NCBI GenBank assembly: GCA_905193155.1
Contig: CAJJNQ010000018.1
Span: 1-51,618, forward strand
Source of the DNA: an uncultured Christensenella sp.
GTDB lineage: Bacteria; Bacillota; Clostridia; Christensenellales; UBA1750
Direction of reading: 5' to 3'
DNA length: 51,618 bases
The first letter of the stretch is position 1. Every line of letters begins with the position of its first letter. The notes beneath the pieces are model-generated. The model saw nothing but the letters and a program-made list of their open reading frames with translations. It ran no database searches and was not told where the DNA came from. The position numbers were made by a program, and so were the translations under genes. Below, piece by piece: positions 25,213 through 34,642 of the stretch.

Positions 25213-26007
25213 TCACTCCGCTTTCTGCGAAACCAACGCCAGCCATGCGGGCAGCGCGGCCATGGGGTTTTTCTTCCAATCGTTGATCCCTTCCAGCTCC
25301 TCCCGGCTCTTTTGCTGCAATTCCGCAAAGGTGAACCAGAAGGAAGCGTCCGCCGCAGGCAGTTCCGCCATCTCGCAGAGCGTCAGCCCCGCTCGAATCT
25401 GCGAATTGAGGATATCCTGAATCCGCCAGTGCAAGTCCGGTAATACATCCTGATAGGATTTGATGATGTGCGGCGCCTGCCAGGCTTCGCCGGAAAACGG
25501 CCTGTTGAACGGGTGCATGTCGTACATCACGAAATAACCGCCCTTCTTTAATACGCGGCAGATATTTCGATTCATGCTGTCCAGATCGTTAATCCACGAA
25601 AGCGTGCCGTTGGAGGTGTACACAAGGTCATAGGCCTGATCGCTTATATGGGACAGCTGCATGGTGTCGTCGCAGACAAATTCGATGTTCAGCCGGAGCC
25701 GCGCGGCGATCTCCGCCGCATTTTCGAGCTGACGCTCGCTGATATCCGCCGATGTCACCTGCGCGCCCAGCAAAGACAGGGCAAACGCCGCATGGTTATC
25801 CCCGCTGGAAGGGAGCAATACCTTCGCTTTGGTCAGATCCGGAAAGATTTTGCGGATGAACGCATAGACGGCAGGATGGAAGGCCCGCTCCGGCCTCTCT
25901 TGCAGGGCATGGATTTTCTCTTCGGTTCTCAGCGATCTATACCACTCCGAATCGGAATTTTCATTCCAGAAGGCCTTGATGCCGTCTAGTCTTTCGTTTT
26001 CGTTCAT
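25213..26007 (-). CDS. Class I SAM-dependent methyltransferase
   Basis: The 264-residue protein has a Rossmann methyltransferase core: VLLPSSGDNHAAFALSLLGAQVTSADIS (motif I and the acidic residue after strand 2), NIEFVCDDTMQL and YDLVYTSNGTLSWI (motif IV). It resembles methyltransferases of small molecules rather than of RNA or DNA. The motif I glycine pattern is altered to SSGDN. The start is placed at 26007 because AAGGAGG lies nine bases upstream; two earlier in-frame ATGs overlap or precede this site. The target is unknown. Confidence 0.82.
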   Translation of the reverse strand: MNENERLDGIKAFWNENSDSEWYRSLRTEEKIHALQERPERAFHPAVYAFIRKIFPDLTKAKVLLPSSGDNHAAFALSLLGAQVTSADISERQLENAAEIAARLRLNIEFVCDDTMQLSHISDQAYDLVYTSNGTLSWINDLDSMNRNICRVLKKGGYFVMYDMHPFNRPFSGEAWQAPHIIKSYQDVLPDLHWRIQDILNSQIRAGLTLCEMAELPAADASFWFTFAELQQKSREELEGINDWKKNPMAALPAWLALVSQKAE

Positions 26008-26130
26008 GCTCATCCCCCTCCTTGGCTTCAAATGAAACGATATTTAGAAATTTTACACATTTCCGCCGTATCTGTCTCCAGTATGCCTCCTGACGGATGA
26101 TTTGTCAAGTTCTGCCCCGCATCTTTCAAT

Positions 26131-26167
26131 GAAAACGCAAAAAACGCAGGATCATCTCCTGCGTTTT
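26131..26167 (-). terminator. Intrinsic terminator of nrdDG
   Basis: An 11-bp stem (26141-26151 with 26157-26167) is followed on the minus strand by a T-rich stretch (TTTTTTGCGTTTTC). It lies about 45 bp after the nrdG stop. Confidence 0.85.
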
Positions 26168-26210
26168 CATATTTTTGAGGAAAACCCTTCATGCAGCCGA
26201 GAGAATGACT

Positions 26211-26756
26211 TTATCTGAGACTTCTGTCCGGCGTGCCGTCGCTCCACGGAGTGAGTGTACCGGTCTGCCGGGTTTTGTTCAGGTCGAGCAGGCGCTGGTT
26301 TTCCGATCCGCGGAAGCGCAGGGCGATATTCTTCTTCTCCTGCACAAAACGTCCGTCCACCAGCACGTCGATCAGCGACAGCATCTCATCCGTCGTTTCG
26401 CATCGGGGATGCGCGCCTTCGGTGTGCATCTCCTCCCAGGTAAAGCCGGAAAAGCACCAGATATCCTTGTTCGGATATTTCGCCTTCACGCGCCGCAGGA
26501 AGGGCAGCAGCACGCGCTGGTTCTGCGGCTCCATCGGCTCCCCGCCAAGCAAGGTAAGGCCGCGGATATAGCCGGGCGCCAGCAGCTTCAGCACCTCCTC
26601 CTCGGTTTCCGCCGTGAAGGGTTGGCCGAAGGCAAAATCCCACGTCTGCGGCTGAAAGCAGCCGGGGCAGTGATTGGTGCAGCCGGAAACGAACAGCGTC
26701 ACGCGCACGCCTGCCCCGTTGGCAATGTCGCAGTTTTTGATTTCTCCGTAATTCAT
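26211..26756 (-). CDS. nrdG: Anaerobic ribonucleotide reductase activating protein
   Basis: The 181-residue radical-SAM enzyme has the family start MNYGEIKNCDIANGAGVRV and CTNHCPGCFQPQTWDF (CxxxCxxC, about residue 31), plus TLLGGEPM. It uses SAM to place the glycyl radical on NrdD. It is 15 bp downstream of nrdD and shares its promoter and terminator. It needs strict anaerobiosis to work. Confidence 0.96.
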   Translation of the reverse strand: MNYGEIKNCDIANGAGVRVTLFVSGCTNHCPGCFQPQTWDFAFGQPFTAETEEEVLKLLAPGYIRGLTLLGGEPMEPQNQRVLLPFLRRVKAKYPNKDIWCFSGFTWEEMHTEGAHPRCETTDEMLSLIDVLVDGRFVQEKKNIALRFRGSENQRLLDLNKTRQTGTLTPWSDGTPDRSLR

Positions 26757-26771
26757 GTTTTCTCTCTTCTT

Positions 26772-28946
26772 TTACAGATGCAGCACGCGGTCGCGGATCT
26801 CCTGCGTGCGACCCTGATTCCAGAACTGCGTGCCGATATAGCCGCAGGTCCGGCGGGCGACGTTCATCTTGTTCTGGTCGGTGTTGCCGCAGTTGGGGCA
26901 CTTCCAGATCAGCTTGCCGTCCTCTTCCTCGATCTTGATCTCGCCGTCCCAGCCGCAGACCTGGCAATAGTCGGACTTGGTGTTCAGCTCGGCGTAGATG
27001 ATGTGGTCATAGATGAACTTCATGACCTCCAGCACTGCGTCGAGGTTGTTCTGCATGTCCGGCACCTCGACATAGGAAATCGCTCCGCCCGGGGACAGGT
27101 GCTGGAACTGTGCCTCAAAGGCAAGTTTATCGAAAGCGTTGATCTTCTCGGTGACATGGACATGGTAGGAGTTGGTGATATATCCCTTATCCGTGATGCC
27201 GGGGATCACGCCGAAGCGCTTTTGCAGGCACTTGGCGAACTTATAGGTGGTGGATTCCAGCGGCGTACCGTAGAGGGAGAAGTCGATGTTGTGCATCTCC
27301 TTCCACTTCTTGCAGGCCGCGTTCATGGTGTTCATGATTTGCAGCGCGAAGGGCGTTGCGGCGGGGTCGGTGTGGGACTTGCCGGTCATGTACTTGACGC
27401 ACTCGTAAAGGCCCGCATAGCCCAGCGAGATCGTGGAATATCCACCGTAGAGGAGCTTATCAATGGGCTCGCCCTTCTTCAGGCGGGCGCACGCGCCGTA
27501 CTGCCAGAGGATGGGCGCAACGTCCGATGGCGTGCCCTTGAGGCGGTTGTGGCGCTCCATCAGCGCGCGGTGGCACAGTTCCAATCGCTCATCGAAGATC
27601 TGCCAGAACTTTTCGATGTCGCCGCCGGAGGACAGCGCCACATCGGGCAGGTTGATGGTGACCACGCCCTGGTTGAAGCGGCCGTAATACTTCGGCTTGC
27701 CGTTTTCATCGACATACGGGGTCAGGAAGCTGCGGCAGCCCATGCAGGGATAGCAGTGACCCTCGCCGTTTTTGTCGATCTTGAGCTGGAACATCATCTT
27801 TTCGGAGATATAATCGGGCACCATGCGCTTGGCGGTGCACTTGGCTGCCAGCTTCGTCAGATAATAATAGGGCGAATCGTCATGGATATTGTCCTCCTCC
27901 AGCACATAGATCAGCTTGGGGAAGGCCGGGGTGATCCAAACGCCCGCTTCGTTCTTGACGCCCTGATAGCGCTGCTTGAGCGTTTCTTCGATGATGAGAG
28001 CGAGATCCTTCTTTTCCTGCTCGTTCCGCGCCTCGTTGAGGTACATGAACACCGTCACAAACGGCGCCTGGCCGTTGGTGGTCAGCAGAGTCAGCACCTG
28101 ATACTGGATGGTCTGCACGCCCCTTGCGACCTCGTCGCGCAGGCGGCTTTCCACAAGGTCGTTAAACTCCTCTTCGCTGGGGGTGGCATGGATCTTTTCC
28201 ATCTCCGTGCGGACGATGCGGCGGATCTTTTCGCGGCTGACCTGCACAAAGGGCGCCAGGTGCGCCAAGGAAATCGACTGGCCGCCGTACTGGTTGGAGG
28301 CGACCTGCGCGATGATCTGGGTGGCGATATTGCAGGCGGTGGAGAAGGAATGCGGGCGCTCGATCAGCGTGCCGGTGATGACCGTGCCGTTCTGGAGCAT
28401 ATCCTCCAGATTGACCAGGTCACAGTTGTGCATATGCTGGGCATAATAATCGGCATCGTGAAAATGGATGATGCCTTCCTCGTGCGCCTGAACGATATCC
28501 TTGGGCAACAGCAGGCGGTTGGTGATATCTCTGGAAACCTCGCCCGCCATATAGTCGCGCTGCGTGGAGTTGACGATGGGGTTCTTGTTGGAGTTTTCCT
28601 GCTTGGCCTCTTCGTTGCTGCACTCGATCAGGCTCAGGATCTTGTCATCGGTGGTGTTGCTGCGGCGCACCAGAGAGCGGGTATAGCGATAGGTGATATA
28701 CTCCTTGGCCACCTCAAACGCGCCGTGCGCCATGATCTGGTGCTCGACCATATCCTGAATCTCTTCCACCGAGGGCGAACGGCCGAGCTCGATGCAATTG
28801 AGCTCCACGGATTCCGCAATGCGCTGAATCTGCATCGGCGTCATGCGATGCTCTTCCTTGACGTTGTTATTGGCTTTTCCAACGGCAACTAAAATTTTTG
28901 AGATGTCGAAGACGACTTCCGTACCGTTCCGCTTAATAACTTTCAT
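26772..28946 (-). CDS. nrdD: Anaerobic ribonucleoside-triphosphate reductase
   Basis: The 724-residue class III reductase makes deoxynucleotides from ribonucleoside triphosphates without oxygen. It starts with an ATP-cone (MKVIKRNGTEVVFDISKI, to about residue 90) for allosteric control, then the ten-stranded barrel with catalytic cysteines, a C-terminal zinc site (CQVCGWDGE and WKCPNCGNTD) and the glycyl-radical loop RRTCGYIGTQFWNQGR, where Gly near residue 703 carries the radical. Length and motifs are canonical. Two NrdR-like boxes lie 90-140 bp upstream of the ATG. No aerobic nrdAB or nrdJ is in the window. Confidence 0.97.
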   Translation of the reverse strand: MKVIKRNGTEVVFDISKILVAVGKANNNVKEEHRMTPMQIQRIAESVELNCIELGRSPSVEEIQDMVEHQIMAHGAFEVAKEYITYRYTRSLVRRSNTTDDKILSLIECSNEEAKQENSNKNPIVNSTQRDYMAGEVSRDITNRLLLPKDIVQAHEEGIIHFHDADYYAQHMHNCDLVNLEDMLQNGTVITGTLIERPHSFSTACNIATQIIAQVASNQYGGQSISLAHLAPFVQVSREKIRRIVRTEMEKIHATPSEEEFNDLVESRLRDEVARGVQTIQYQVLTLLTTNGQAPFVTVFMYLNEARNEQEKKDLALIIEETLKQRYQGVKNEAGVWITPAFPKLIYVLEEDNIHDDSPYYYLTKLAAKCTAKRMVPDYISEKMMFQLKIDKNGEGHCYPCMGCRSFLTPYVDENGKPKYYGRFNQGVVTINLPDVALSSGGDIEKFWQIFDERLELCHRALMERHNRLKGTPSDVAPILWQYGACARLKKGEPIDKLLYGGYSTISLGYAGLYECVKYMTGKSHTDPAATPFALQIMNTMNAACKKWKEMHNIDFSLYGTPLESTTYKFAKCLQKRFGVIPGITDKGYITNSYHVHVTEKINAFDKLAFEAQFQHLSPGGAISYVEVPDMQNNLDAVLEVMKFIYDHIIYAELNTKSDYCQVCGWDGEIKIEEEDGKLIWKCPNCGNTDQNKMNVARRTCGYIGTQFWNQGRTQEIRDRVLHL

Positions 28947-29035
28947 CTATGAGCCACTCCTTCGTTTTTTTCGCACAATTATCTTCCGCCGTCGGGTGAG
29001 CTTTTCCTGCGGCTTTCTAAACGTGCTGTTTTCGG

Positions 29036-29083
29036 ACACAACATCTTGATCGCTCATACAGTATATACCACTAGATATTGTTT
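29036..29083 (-). promoter_or_regulatory. Tandem NrdR boxes upstream of nrdDG
   Basis: Two 16-bp sites lie at 29036-29051 (ACACAACATCTTGATC on the plus strand) and 29068-29083 (AAACAATATCTAGTGG on the minus strand). Each matches about 12 of 16 positions of the NrdR box as I recall it (for example ACACAATATCTTGTGT). The start-to-start distance is 32 bp, about three helical turns, the spacing typical of NrdR pairs. NrdR represses ribonucleotide reductase genes when dATP is high. The nrdR gene itself is not in the window. Confidence 0.75.
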
Positions 29084-29169
29084 TTCAACCTCTTTTGAAA
29101 AAAAGATTTCTTTTTTCAAAAGATACTTCAGTCTGTTTTTTCGGCGCTCATTCACCGCTTTAACGCGCG

Positions 29170-29196
29170 AAAAAAGGGAGGAACCGCGTTCCTCCC
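29170..29196 (-). terminator. Intrinsic terminator of the FAD enzyme/GH95/hydrolase run
   Basis: A 9-bp stem (29176-29184 with 29188-29196) with a 3-nt loop is followed on the minus strand by TTTTTT. Confidence 0.85.
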
Positions 29197-29222
29197 CTGA
29201 CTTTTCAGAAAAATCGCGTTTT

Positions 29223-30494
29223 TCAGATGTGCCCCAGATCGGGCGCTGCGGGCGCGGGCGCAGTGCAGCCGTCCGGGATCAGCTTGTCGTCGAAGTGGAT
29301 CATCACGCCGCCGCGAGCAAGTCGCGCCTGAAGCTGCGCAATGGATACCTTTCCGGGATCGGTGTTCATCTCGACTGCCAGCGCAGCCGCCTCGCCTGCC
29401 GCCTGACCTGTCTGGATGGCCGGGGGAATGACGCGCAGCACGTCCCAGGCATAGCCCTCGCCTGCGGCGCTGCGCCCCGCCGTGAGAAGATTGGGGCAAG
29501 CCTTGCTGTAAAGCGCGCGCAGCGGCACTTCGTAGAGGTAATCCGCGCGGTCAAAATCGCAGATTGCGCCCACGGAATCGTCAAAATGGCGGTAAGCGTC
29601 TTCCACGCGCAGGGTGTATTCACCGTCCACGCGGCGGGTAGTGCGGAACTGCGGCACGCCCGGCAGCTGCGCCATGTCGCGGGTATTGCGGCCGGTCTTG
29701 CGCAGCTTGGAGAGCAGGATGCTCTGGTTGCGCAGCAAATAGTCCGTGACCTCCGCCGAGGAAAGGCCGGTATACAGCGGCACGTCGCTTGGCTGGTTGT
29801 GGCCGTAAAGGTCAATGCCGCCGCCCGATTCCGCCACCATCGCGTCACGGATGTTGCCGGTGCGCACCGCCTTTTGGCAGGTGTCCAGGTCGATTTTATA
29901 CCCGATGTAGGTAAAGAAGTTGCGGCCCGTGACCGTGGGCACACCCGCGCGCGCCATCAGGTCCGCGTCGCCCGTTGCGTCGATGACGACCTTGGCCGGG
30001 CAGAAAGAACGCCCCGCCTTGGTCTGCACCACCACGCCGGTGATGCGGCTGCCCTCCATCACCGGGTCGGTCGCCAGGCAGTCCATCATCAGATCCACGC
30101 CCTCCTTGTGGGCCAGCTCCATCAGCGTCATGGCAAAGATGTTCGAGGAATAGCGCGTGACCAGGCGCGTGCCGTTCGACTTTTCGCCGGGATCGCCGTT
30201 TGCCCACTCCTTGGGCAGCGTGTCATAGCCGTCGCGCACCGAAAGACGCATCAGCTCGTCGCACAGGCCCTTGATGATCTGCACGCCGCGGCCGTTGCAC
30301 ATCGGCACAAACAGGTTGATCAGCCCAGAAGTCGCCAAACCACCCATGGTCAGGCTCTTTTCGAGCAGCAGCACGCTGCGGCCTGCGCGGCGAGCCGTCA
30401 CCGCCGCCGCGACCCCCGCAACACCCGCGCCCGCGACCACAACGTCATGGCCGCCTAAGACCGGAATTTCCTGTGTAAAGCGCATGGTTTCCAT
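29223..30494 (-). CDS. FAD-dependent oxidoreductase
   Basis: The 423-residue protein starts with a GxGxxG Rossmann segment, HDVVVAGAGVAGVAAAVTARRAG, then LLLEKS (ribose-binding Glu), matching the FAD_oxidored (PF12831) group. Later IDATGDADLMARAGV and the near C-terminal ALAVEMNTDP fit the same family. Members are common next to carbohydrate genes in gut anaerobes and oxidise or reduce unknown small molecules. The start at 30494 is chosen because AGGAGG lies nine bases upstream; an earlier in-frame ATG would overlap the GH95 stop. It is 31 bp downstream of the GH95 gene. Confidence 0.85.
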   Translation of the reverse strand: METMRFTQEIPVLGGHDVVVAGAGVAGVAAAVTARRAGRSVLLLEKSLTMGGLATSGLINLFVPMCNGRGVQIIKGLCDELMRLSVRDGYDTLPKEWANGDPGEKSNGTRLVTRYSSNIFAMTLMELAHKEGVDLMMDCLATDPVMEGSRITGVVVQTKAGRSFCPAKVVIDATGDADLMARAGVPTVTGRNFFTYIGYKIDLDTCQKAVRTGNIRDAMVAESGGGIDLYGHNQPSDVPLYTGLSSAEVTDYLLRNQSILLSKLRKTGRNTRDMAQLPGVPQFRTTRRVDGEYTLRVEDAYRHFDDSVGAICDFDRADYLYEVPLRALYSKACPNLLTAGRSAAGEGYAWDVLRVIPPAIQTGQAAGEAAALAVEMNTDPGKVSIAQLQARLARGGVMIHFDDKLIPDGCTAPAPAAPDLGHI

Positions 30495-30525
30495 CCGAAA
30501 ACGCCTCCTGTCGGTTTCTCTGCTT

Positions 30526-32763
30526 TTATTTGATCTCACAGAACGTGATCTGTCCGTCCTTCCACGCCATGTTCACAGTCTTGCCGCCGCGCAGGCGGAT
30601 GCCGTAGGCATGACCGTCCTTCCACGTTTTGGGCAGCGCGGGCAGCAGCTTAGGGCATCCCCGGTGGCTCTGCACCAGCATCTCGTTGACGCCCGCCGTA
30701 TAGCCGAAGTTGCCGTCAATCTGGAACGGCGGATGCGCATCGAGCAGGTTGGGATAGCTGCCGCCGCCCCCGCTGTAATTCGTGTCCGTGCCGGAAACCG
30801 GAGTCAGCTGCTGACGAATGAGTCGGTAACAGCTCTCTCCGTCATAAAGCCGTGCCCACAGGCAGATCTTCCACGCCAGGCTCCAGCCCGTGCCGGCATA
30901 TCCCCTCGTCAGCAGCGACTGACGGCAGGCTTCCGCCAGCTCCGGCGTGTCCTCGGGCGTGATGCTGCCCGCCGGGTACAACCCGTAAAGGTGTGAAACA
31001 TGGCGGTGCTGGATTTCGCGTTCTTCCAGCTCTTCGTGCCACTCCAGCAGCCGCCCGTCCGCGCCGATGCGGGGCTCGGGCAGCTTGAGCAGCGCAGCAC
31101 GGATGGGCGCGGTGAGGTCGTCGTTCACGCCCAACGCCCGCTGCGCTGCCAGCAGGTTTTCAAACAGCTCTCGCAGGATCGCGCTGTCCATCGTGGGCGA
31201 GCGGTCTAGATTGTGCTCTTTTCCATCCTTGATGTAGCCGTTCTCGGGCGAAATAGAGAGCATCGTCACCAGCTGCCCGTTTTCGTCCTCCACGAGGAAA
31301 TCGAGGTAGAACCGCGCGGCCTCGGCCAGAATGGGATAGACCTCCTTCAGGTACGCCGTATCGCCCGCAAAGGCATAGTGCTCCCACAGCGGCTCACACA
31401 GCCAGCCGGAGCCAAAGGCCCACGGCGCATAGCCGACGCTCCACTGCTTGCGCCCCACGTCACCCACCGGCGCTGTGTGCGCCCAGAGGTCGGAATTGTG
31501 GTGCGCCACCCAGCCGCTCAGGCCGTAGTGCTCCCGCGCGGTTTCCGCGCCGCGGCGGCTCACCGCGTGCATCCACTCAATCAGCGGCTGCGCGCATTCG
31601 GAGAGGTTCGCCGTCTCCACCGGCCAGTAGTTCATCTCGGTATTGATGTTGATGGTGTAATTCGAACTCCACGGCGCGCGCATGTGTTGGTTCCAAATGC
31701 CCTGCAAATTGGCTGGTGCGGTGTCGGGGCGCGAAGAAGCAATCATCAAATAGCGGCCGTATTGATACAGCAGAGCGCACAGGCCGGGATCGTCCTCGCC
31801 CTGCTGCACCTTGAGCAGGCGCTCCTCTGTGGGCAGCTGTTCCAGCGCCGCGTTATGGCCGAAATCCACATCCACGCGGTCGAAAAGCGCTGTCACATCG
31901 TCGCTGTGCGCTTGGAGCAGTGCTTCGTAGTCCTGCCCCTTAACCGCCTCCATCGCGCGGCACAGCTTCTCCTGCGCGTCCGCCGCCGGCATCTCTCCAA
32001 ATCCGGAAAAACTCGTCTCGACAAAATACAGCAGCGTCACGGCACGCGCCCCTGCAACGATCAGTCCATCCGGACCGGCGAGCATCCGTCCGCCCTCCGC
32101 CTGAGCCGTCAGCGCCGAAGCAAAGCGCACCGTGCGCGAGGTTTCTTCGTCCTCATAGACGATAGCCTGCTCATCCTCCACATAGGAGGGCGCGCACTTG
32201 GCGGGGCAGTCGCCGTCCAGGCGCAGCGCCCCGCCGTAGGGATACACCCGATGCCGCAGCGGGCTTTCCAGTGACGCACGCAGCGAAAAGGTTCCGCCCT
32301 CCGCCTCCACGCGCACCACGAGCGCTTGCGCCGGGTGCGAGACGAATGCCGTGCGCACAAAGCGGACGCCGCCCTGCGCAAACTCCGTGCGCGAAAGCCC
32401 CGTGCGGATGTTCAGGCTGCGGCGATAATCGCTGATTTCGCCCGCACCCTGCATTTCGAGCAGCAGATCGCCCAGCGGCAGATAGCTCTCCGTCCACTGC
32501 CCCAGCAGGAAGCGGTTGGTTTCTTCTTCCGCCGCAGCGATCTCTCCCGCCTTGATCTTATCCCGCACGCTTTTGAGATGCTCCTTCGCCTCCGGGTTGT
32601 TTTTATCCTTCGGGTAGCCCGACCAGAGGGTGTCCTCGTTCAGCGCAAGGCGTTCCTCCTCCGCGCCGCCGAACACCATCGCGCCGATGCGGCCGTTGCC
32701 GATGGGCAGCGCCTCTTCCCATGCGCGTGCCGGACGGCGATACCAAAGTTCGTACTTATTCAT
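30526..32763 (-). CDS. Glycoside hydrolase family 95 (alpha-L-fucosidase or alpha-L-galactosidase)
   Basis: This 745-residue enzyme begins LWYRRPARAWEEALPIGNGRIGAMVFGG, the usual GH95 start, and contains NINTEMNYWPVETANLSEC, AHHNSDLWAHTAP and LSISPENGY, the blocks that carry the catalytic Asn and Glu residues. GH95 enzymes work by inversion and remove alpha-1,2-linked fucose or galactose, as on mucin, milk or plant glycans. There is no signal peptide, so it should act inside the cell. The ATG at 32763 is chosen over an earlier ATG because AGAAGGGA precedes it and the family motif begins there. It lies between the serine hydrolase and FAD genes in one run. Confidence 0.93.
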   Translation of the reverse strand: MNKYELWYRRPARAWEEALPIGNGRIGAMVFGGAEEERLALNEDTLWSGYPKDKNNPEAKEHLKSVRDKIKAGEIAAAEEETNRFLLGQWTESYLPLGDLLLEMQGAGEISDYRRSLNIRTGLSRTEFAQGGVRFVRTAFVSHPAQALVVRVEAEGGTFSLRASLESPLRHRVYPYGGALRLDGDCPAKCAPSYVEDEQAIVYEDEETSRTVRFASALTAQAEGGRMLAGPDGLIVAGARAVTLLYFVETSFSGFGEMPAADAQEKLCRAMEAVKGQDYEALLQAHSDDVTALFDRVDVDFGHNAALEQLPTEERLLKVQQGEDDPGLCALLYQYGRYLMIASSRPDTAPANLQGIWNQHMRAPWSSNYTININTEMNYWPVETANLSECAQPLIEWMHAVSRRGAETAREHYGLSGWVAHHNSDLWAHTAPVGDVGRKQWSVGYAPWAFGSGWLCEPLWEHYAFAGDTAYLKEVYPILAEAARFYLDFLVEDENGQLVTMLSISPENGYIKDGKEHNLDRSPTMDSAILRELFENLLAAQRALGVNDDLTAPIRAALLKLPEPRIGADGRLLEWHEELEEREIQHRHVSHLYGLYPAGSITPEDTPELAEACRQSLLTRGYAGTGWSLAWKICLWARLYDGESCYRLIRQQLTPVSGTDTNYSGGGGSYPNLLDAHPPFQIDGNFGYTAGVNEMLVQSHRGCPKLLPALPKTWKDGHAYGIRLRGGKTVNMAWKDGQITFCEIK

Positions 32764-32788
32764 ACCGAGCAAGATCCCTTCTCTCGCA

Positions 32789-34303
32789 TTAGATGCGTTC
32801 AAACACCACGTGAAAAACTCCGGAATTCGCGTTGAGCAGTCCGGGAGTCGGCAATGTGTAATCCACATCCATCTCCAGCTCGTCCGGCGCAAAGTTCAGC
32901 AGGAAGCGTGTACCGGAGGCCGCCTCTGTGCAGCGCGCCTCGAATTCAAAATGGTTCTGTCCGCGCCAGCGTCCCGTTGCAGCGTAAGGTTTGCCGCGCA
33001 GCGTGCAGGCAGCCCAACGATTGTCCAGCGCAATGGGCAGCTTTTCTGTTTTCCCATCCTGCTGCCGCACAGTCAGCAGCGCCTCGCCTTCGTCAAAGGC
33101 CAGCGTCATCTCCGCGATGCTGCCGCTGCTGTCGGTCTGCGCGCCGAAACCGCCGATCAGCGCAGTCAACCCCAGCAGTTTTATTTCCTTCGGCACAAAA
33201 CGAACGCCCTCTAACGCCTTTTCGCAGGCACGATCGCGCACACCCCAAAGAGTAGGCAGCTTTGCTTCGGAAAGGTAGTGCTCCAACTTCTGCTGTGCGG
33301 CAGGATCGGCCGGAAGCTCGCCATCCTTCATGCCGGGCAGCAAATGCTTCCACATCAAATTAAGCAGATCATCCGGGTATGTCGAAGCGGAAGTCGCAAT
33401 GATCACCGCATCCTTATCCGGTACAACCACGCCGAACTGACCGAATGCGCCGTCCGCGCGGTAGAGGCCGTCCGGAATGCAGCGCCACATCTGGAAGCCG
33501 TAACCCAGCCGCCAGTTGGAATCATGGTTGGTAAAGACAGGATTGACGGTTTCGATCTGCTTGACGGTCGCGCGGTCGAACCAGCTCTCGTTCAGCAGAC
33601 GCTTGCCTTCCCACACCCCGCGTTGAAGGAAGAACTGGATGAACTTGGCCATATCCTCCGTCCGCAGCAGACCGCCCGCGCCGCCCATCTCCACTCCGTC
33701 GGGCATCTTGCGGCAGACGAACTCCATCCCCAGCGGTTCAAGGAGGCGCGGACGCAGATATTCCGTCAGTTCCTCCCCCGTTTTGCGTTTGAGCACCGCG
33801 CAGAGCATATTGGTGCCCACCGTATTATATTGGAACATCGTGCCGGGAGCATATTTGAACTCATGGGCAAAAAAAGCCCTCTCCCACTGATGCTCGGATC
33901 CATCCTCAAGGAATTCCTTTTCCCAATTTTCAGTGCCAACTTCTGTCTCATGCCCGCAGCTCATGGTCAGCAGGCTGTAAATATCCGCCTTCAGCAGATT
34001 TTCGCTGGGGTTTTCCGGCAGAAAATCCGGGAAAATATCGCAGAGCTTATCGGTGAGCTTGAGCGCGCCCTCCTGCTCGGCAAAGCCGATGGCGGTCGCC
34101 GTCAGCGTCTTGGTGAAGGAAAACAGAGCGTGCGGGACTTCCGGCTTATAAGGATCCCACCAGGCTTTTGCAAACACCTTGCCATGCCGCAGCAGCATCA
34201 GTGAGTGCATCTCCACGCCGATAGCCTCTGCCGCCTTGATAAAATTCAAGATGCTCTCCGTCGATACGCCAACTTTTTCGGGGCTGCACAGTTCCAGTTT
34301 CAT
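32789..34303 (-). CDS. Serine hydrolase, class C beta-lactamase-like
   Basis: The 504-residue protein has the beta-lactamase/penicillin-binding fold in residues 1-350: active-site SxxK in FSFTKTLTA (Ser near 63), a YxN-type motif in QYNTVGTN (about 159) and a later conserved AFGQFG region. The C-terminal 150 residues form a beta-rich extension. There is no signal peptide, so it is more likely a cytoplasmic esterase or peptidase than a resistance enzyme. It is a paralogue of the gene at 41686-43164. AAAGGA precedes the ATG. It is the first gene of the unit with GH95 and the FAD enzyme. Confidence 0.88.
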   Translation of the reverse strand: MKLELCSPEKVGVSTESILNFIKAAEAIGVEMHSLMLLRHGKVFAKAWWDPYKPEVPHALFSFTKTLTATAIGFAEQEGALKLTDKLCDIFPDFLPENPSENLLKADIYSLLTMSCGHETEVGTENWEKEFLEDGSEHQWERAFFAHEFKYAPGTMFQYNTVGTNMLCAVLKRKTGEELTEYLRPRLLEPLGMEFVCRKMPDGVEMGGAGGLLRTEDMAKFIQFFLQRGVWEGKRLLNESWFDRATVKQIETVNPVFTNHDSNWRLGYGFQMWRCIPDGLYRADGAFGQFGVVVPDKDAVIIATSASTYPDDLLNLMWKHLLPGMKDGELPADPAAQQKLEHYLSEAKLPTLWGVRDRACEKALEGVRFVPKEIKLLGLTALIGGFGAQTDSSGSIAEMTLAFDEGEALLTVRQQDGKTEKLPIALDNRWAACTLRGKPYAATGRWRGQNHFEFEARCTEAASGTRFLLNFAPDELEMDVDYTLPTPGLLNANSGVFHVVFERI

Positions 34304-34642
34304 ACGATCTTGTTCCTTTCTCTTTCCTTATTGCGCTGCAAGGCCGCCCGGTCTTTTTTGCAACTTAGAACAGCATCATTATACCATGGTGTTAAGAAAT
34401 TGAAAAGTCAAAACAGTACACTCTCTTTGTCCTCATGCAACCTTTTTTTCGTAAAAAAGAGGCATTCCCCCCGGCTCTTTTCTTTCCCATACCCATATTT
34501 TATGGACACCGATCGGTTACCGAATTCCCTCCGCAGGGGTATTGCGTCCGCCCCGGCCGGATGCTATACCGGACACACAATTCATTTGTCCGATTTCATC
34601 TTTCACTTTTTACAGAAGAATCCGTTGGATCGGACTGCCTTT
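34304..34642. other. 339-bp gap: promoter at one end, otherwise nothing recognised
   Basis: Apart from the minus-strand promoter near 34.4 kb, the gap has a short A/T-armed inverted repeat (about 34442-34461) and a stretch with no clear coding signal. The nearby flavodoxin gene lacks an obvious strong terminator here. Confidence 0.6.
34378..34405 (-). promoter_or_regulatory. SigA promoter of the serine hydrolase/GH95/FAD unit
   Basis: On the minus strand TTTCAA (34405-34400) and TATAAT (34383-34378) are 16 bp apart. A TTGACT slightly further upstream gives a better -35 but too long a spacer. The leader would be about 70 nt. Confidence 0.6.

Noticed and set aside
26175..28892. A 905-codon open frame on the plus strand, antisense to nrdG and nrdD
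   Set aside because: It is a composition shadow of GC-rich third codon positions. The minus-strand genes are unmistakable nrdD and nrdG, and the antisense product has no recognisable motif.
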